Assembly (NCBI GenBank): GCA_947175375.1
Contig: CAMWMT010000135.1
Location: 1-7,040 of the forward strand
From: an uncultured Clostridiaceae bacterium
Lineage (GTDB): Bacteria > Bacillota > Clostridia > Lachnospirales > Lachnospiraceae
Reading direction: 5' to 3'
Length of the DNA: 7,040 nt
Shown: in pieces, positions 5,939 through 7,040 of the stretch
How positions within the stretch are numbered: the first letter of the stretch is position 1
How the letters are laid out: each line of letters opens with the position of its first letter
Notes under the pieces: generated by a model
The model's database searches: none
The model's input: only the letters and a program-made list of their open reading frames with translations
What the model was told of the DNA's origin: nothing
Translations under genes and position numbers: made by a program

Positions 5939-6949
5939 ATGAATACATCATTACCAGTACTTATCACATCCTTTTTTACGGCGTATCTTCCAAATGTGGC
6001 AGGATATTCAGAAAATACCATCAAATCTTATCGGGATACATTTGTTTTGCTATTCCACTTTGCTGAAGAACAAAAACTTTGTCCCAGAGGCCGCATTAAC
6101 ATTGATATTTTCAGCAGGGAAAATATCACAGGCTTTCTTCAATGGCTGGAAAACAGTCGGAATGTCAGTGTTTCGACGAGGAACCAGCGATTGGCTGCCC
6201 TAAAATCATTCAGCAGATATGCCTCATCAAATGCAGTTGAATATCTTGATATATTCCAGCAGATTTTGGATATCAAGCCAAAGAAAAGTATATCTAAAAC
6301 GGTGGATTATCTGAGTGTTGACGCCATAGCATTACTATTAAAACAACCAGATCCCAATACGCATAATGGCATCAGGGATCTCGCCTTATTATCACTTTTA
6401 TATGAATCTGGATGCAGGGTGCAGGAACTCATTGATATAAAAGCAGGCAGTATGTCTTTTAGTGTTCCTGCAACGATCACTGTGACCGGAAAGGGAAATA
6501 AGATCCGTATCATTCCTATTAGCTCAAATGCAGCTTCCATTATCAATAGGTATGCTAAAACATATCAGATATCTGAAACCGTGCAGCATTTATTTACCAA
6601 CCATCATAAAGAGCCATTGACCCGCTCCGGGGTAACATATATCTTAAAAAAGTATGTGGAGAAAGCGAAGCGGCAAAAACCAGAATTATTCGGTAATGCA
6701 AATGTACATCCGCATGTTTTGAGGCATTCTAAAGCAATGCATCTTCTTGAGAGTGGTGTAAACCTTATTTATATCAGAGACTTTTTAGGACATTCATCTG
6801 TTACAACTACAGAAATTTATGCAAGATCAAATCCTGCGATCAAGCGTAAATTTTTAGAAGAAGCAGCACTAAATATTGATTCAGGGATTGATAAATACTC
6901 TGCAAAAGAAAAAGAGACGCTTTTGGACTGGCTGAAAAAGAACATCTAA
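5939..6949 (+). CDS. Tyrosine recombinase, trio gene 3
   Basis: Encodes 336 residues. The N-terminal DNA-binding domain is about residues 8-100 (N-T-I-K-S-Y-R-D-T-F at 26-35; V-S-T-R-N-Q-R-L-A-A-L-K at 78-89). The catalytic domain is about 120-300, with Arg160 (G-C-R-V-Q-E), Lys185 (G-K-G-N), His259 and Arg262 (H-P-H-V-L-R-H-S), His285 (L-G-H-S) and Tyr294 (E-I-Y), followed by a C-terminal helix of about 40 residues. It resembles XerC/XerD-like integrases in domain order. The nearest ribosome binding site, GGAGG at 5923-5927, is 11 bases before the ATG, rather far, so translation may depend on ribosomes ending gene 2 at 5932. It is the intact relative of the broken remnant at 1556-2421. It is likely the last gene of the element, since only end repeats follow. 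Confidence 0.93.
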   Translation: MNTSLPVLITSFFTAYLPNVAGYSENTIKSYRDTFVLLFHFAEEQKLCPRGRINIDIFSRENITGFLQWLENSRNVSVSTRNQRLAALKSFSRYASSNAVEYLDIFQQILDIKPKKSISKTVDYLSVDAIALLLKQPDPNTHNGIRDLALLSLLYESGCRVQELIDIKAGSMSFSVPATITVTGKGNKIRIIPISSNAASIINRYAKTYQISETVQHLFTNHHKEPLTRSGVTYILKKYVEKAKRQKPELFGNANVHPHVLRHSKAMHLLESGVNLIYIRDFLGHSSVTTTEIYARSNPAIKRKFLEEAALNIDSGIDKYSAKEKETLLDWLKKNI

Positions 6950-6951
6950 AT

Positions 6952-7040
6952 ATTATGTAGAGTTTTAATTATGGGAGATCCTTTATTTAGGGCGTGTTGA
7001 ATAATGCATAAATCTGTTATAATCTATACATAAGATTATA
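6952..7040. repeat. Right end of element 2: paired facing sites and terminal palindrome
   Basis: ATTATGTAGAGT (6952-6963) is the exact inverse of 3983-3994. TTATGGGAG follows at 6969-6977. CTATACATAAGAT (7024-7036) is the inverse of 3910-3922 with one mismatch. Between the facing sites are 61 bases, the same as at the left end. The outer site sits in a palindrome TATAATCT (7018-7025), 7-base loop, AGATTATA (7033-7040), which reaches the last base of the window and may continue. No gene and no clear terminator are seen in this stretch. Confidence 0.75.

Larger units (their letters stand above)
3913..7036 (+). mobile_element. Element 2: intact recombinase-in-trio (RIT-like) element
   Basis: The element is about 3.1 kb and consists of three consecutive tyrosine recombinase genes with no cargo, between mirror-image ends. 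The left edge is fixed by where tnpC coding stops (3910-3912 is still the Asp codon). The right edge is set by the inverted copy of the left outer site at 7024-7036, four bases before the window ends, so the true edge may lie slightly beyond. Genes point opposite to tnpC. The trio layout, overlap and lack of passengers match published RIT elements. Sequence identity to a named member was not tested. Confidence 0.8.
742..7040 (-). mobile_element. IS66-family insertion sequence, interrupted twice and running off the window
   Basis: The left end at 742 begins GTAAGCGCTTAAT; GTAAGCG is the typical start of IS66-family terminal repeats. The IS interrupts the secreted-protein frame at 741/742. Inside are a terminator and two separated pieces of the tnpC transposase gene on the minus strand (821-1433 and 3670-3912). 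The rest of the span is two recombinase elements inserted into tnpC. The N-terminal half of tnpC, the accessory genes tnpA and tnpB usual in this family, and the second IS end are not visible. They should lie beyond 7040 if the copy was complete. IS-derived DNA in the window is only about 0.9 kb. Confidence 0.75.

Noticed and set aside
4036..6949. Tn554-type transposition module
   Set aside because: Tn554 has two tyrosine recombinases plus a small accessory protein. Here all three proteins are full-length recombinases with complete active sites, which fits a trio element better.

Overview
The window looks like chromosomal accessory DNA from a low-to-moderate GC Gram-positive anaerobe, most likely a gut Clostridia/Lachnospiraceae-type bacterium. 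The reasons are the strong AGGAGG-type ribosome binding sites, the AT-leaning intergenic DNA, the Gram-positive-style signal peptide followed by an acidic Ser/Thr/Glu-rich secreted segment, and the style of the recombinases. The family assignment is an inference and no species can be named.

The layout is a nest of insertions. (1) Bases 1-741 hold a promoter and the 5' part of a gene for a secreted protein, with an in-frame TGA at 482-484. (2) At 742 an IS66-family insertion sequence begins (end GTAAGCG...). Its transposase gene tnpC runs on the minus strand, with a hairpin terminator at 775-811. (3) tnpC is split at its C-W-A-H codons by a 2.2 kb element (1434-3676, element 1), bracketed by direct repeats of ATGTGCC. 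It carries remains of tyrosine recombinases on the minus strand. (4) The upstream piece of the same tnpC (3677-3912) is split again, right at the codon of the first catalytic aspartate, by a second element (about 3913-7036, element 2). Element 2 has three intact, tightly packed tyrosine recombinase genes on the plus strand. The N-terminal part of tnpC and the other IS66 end must lie beyond 7040 if the IS is otherwise complete.

Element 2 matches the 'recombinase in trio' (RIT) type of mobile element: three different tyrosine recombinases in one operon, overlapping or a few bases apart, each with a full R-K-H-R-H-Y active site, and no other cargo. Its ends are mirror images. Each carries two facing copies of a TTATGTA(G/T)AG site separated by 61 bases. 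Element 1 is a relative in decay. Its first recombinase reads open but has lost two catalytic residues, the second gene is absent at a gene 1-gene 3 junction, and the third has two frameshifts and a deletion of the HxxR box.

The inferred order of events is: secreted-protein gene, then IS66 insertion, then two separate insertions of trio-type elements into tnpC. Removing element 1 on paper between its ATGTGCC repeats restores the tnpC reading frame exactly. Nothing in the window looks like CRISPR, rRNA, tRNA or a riboswitch.
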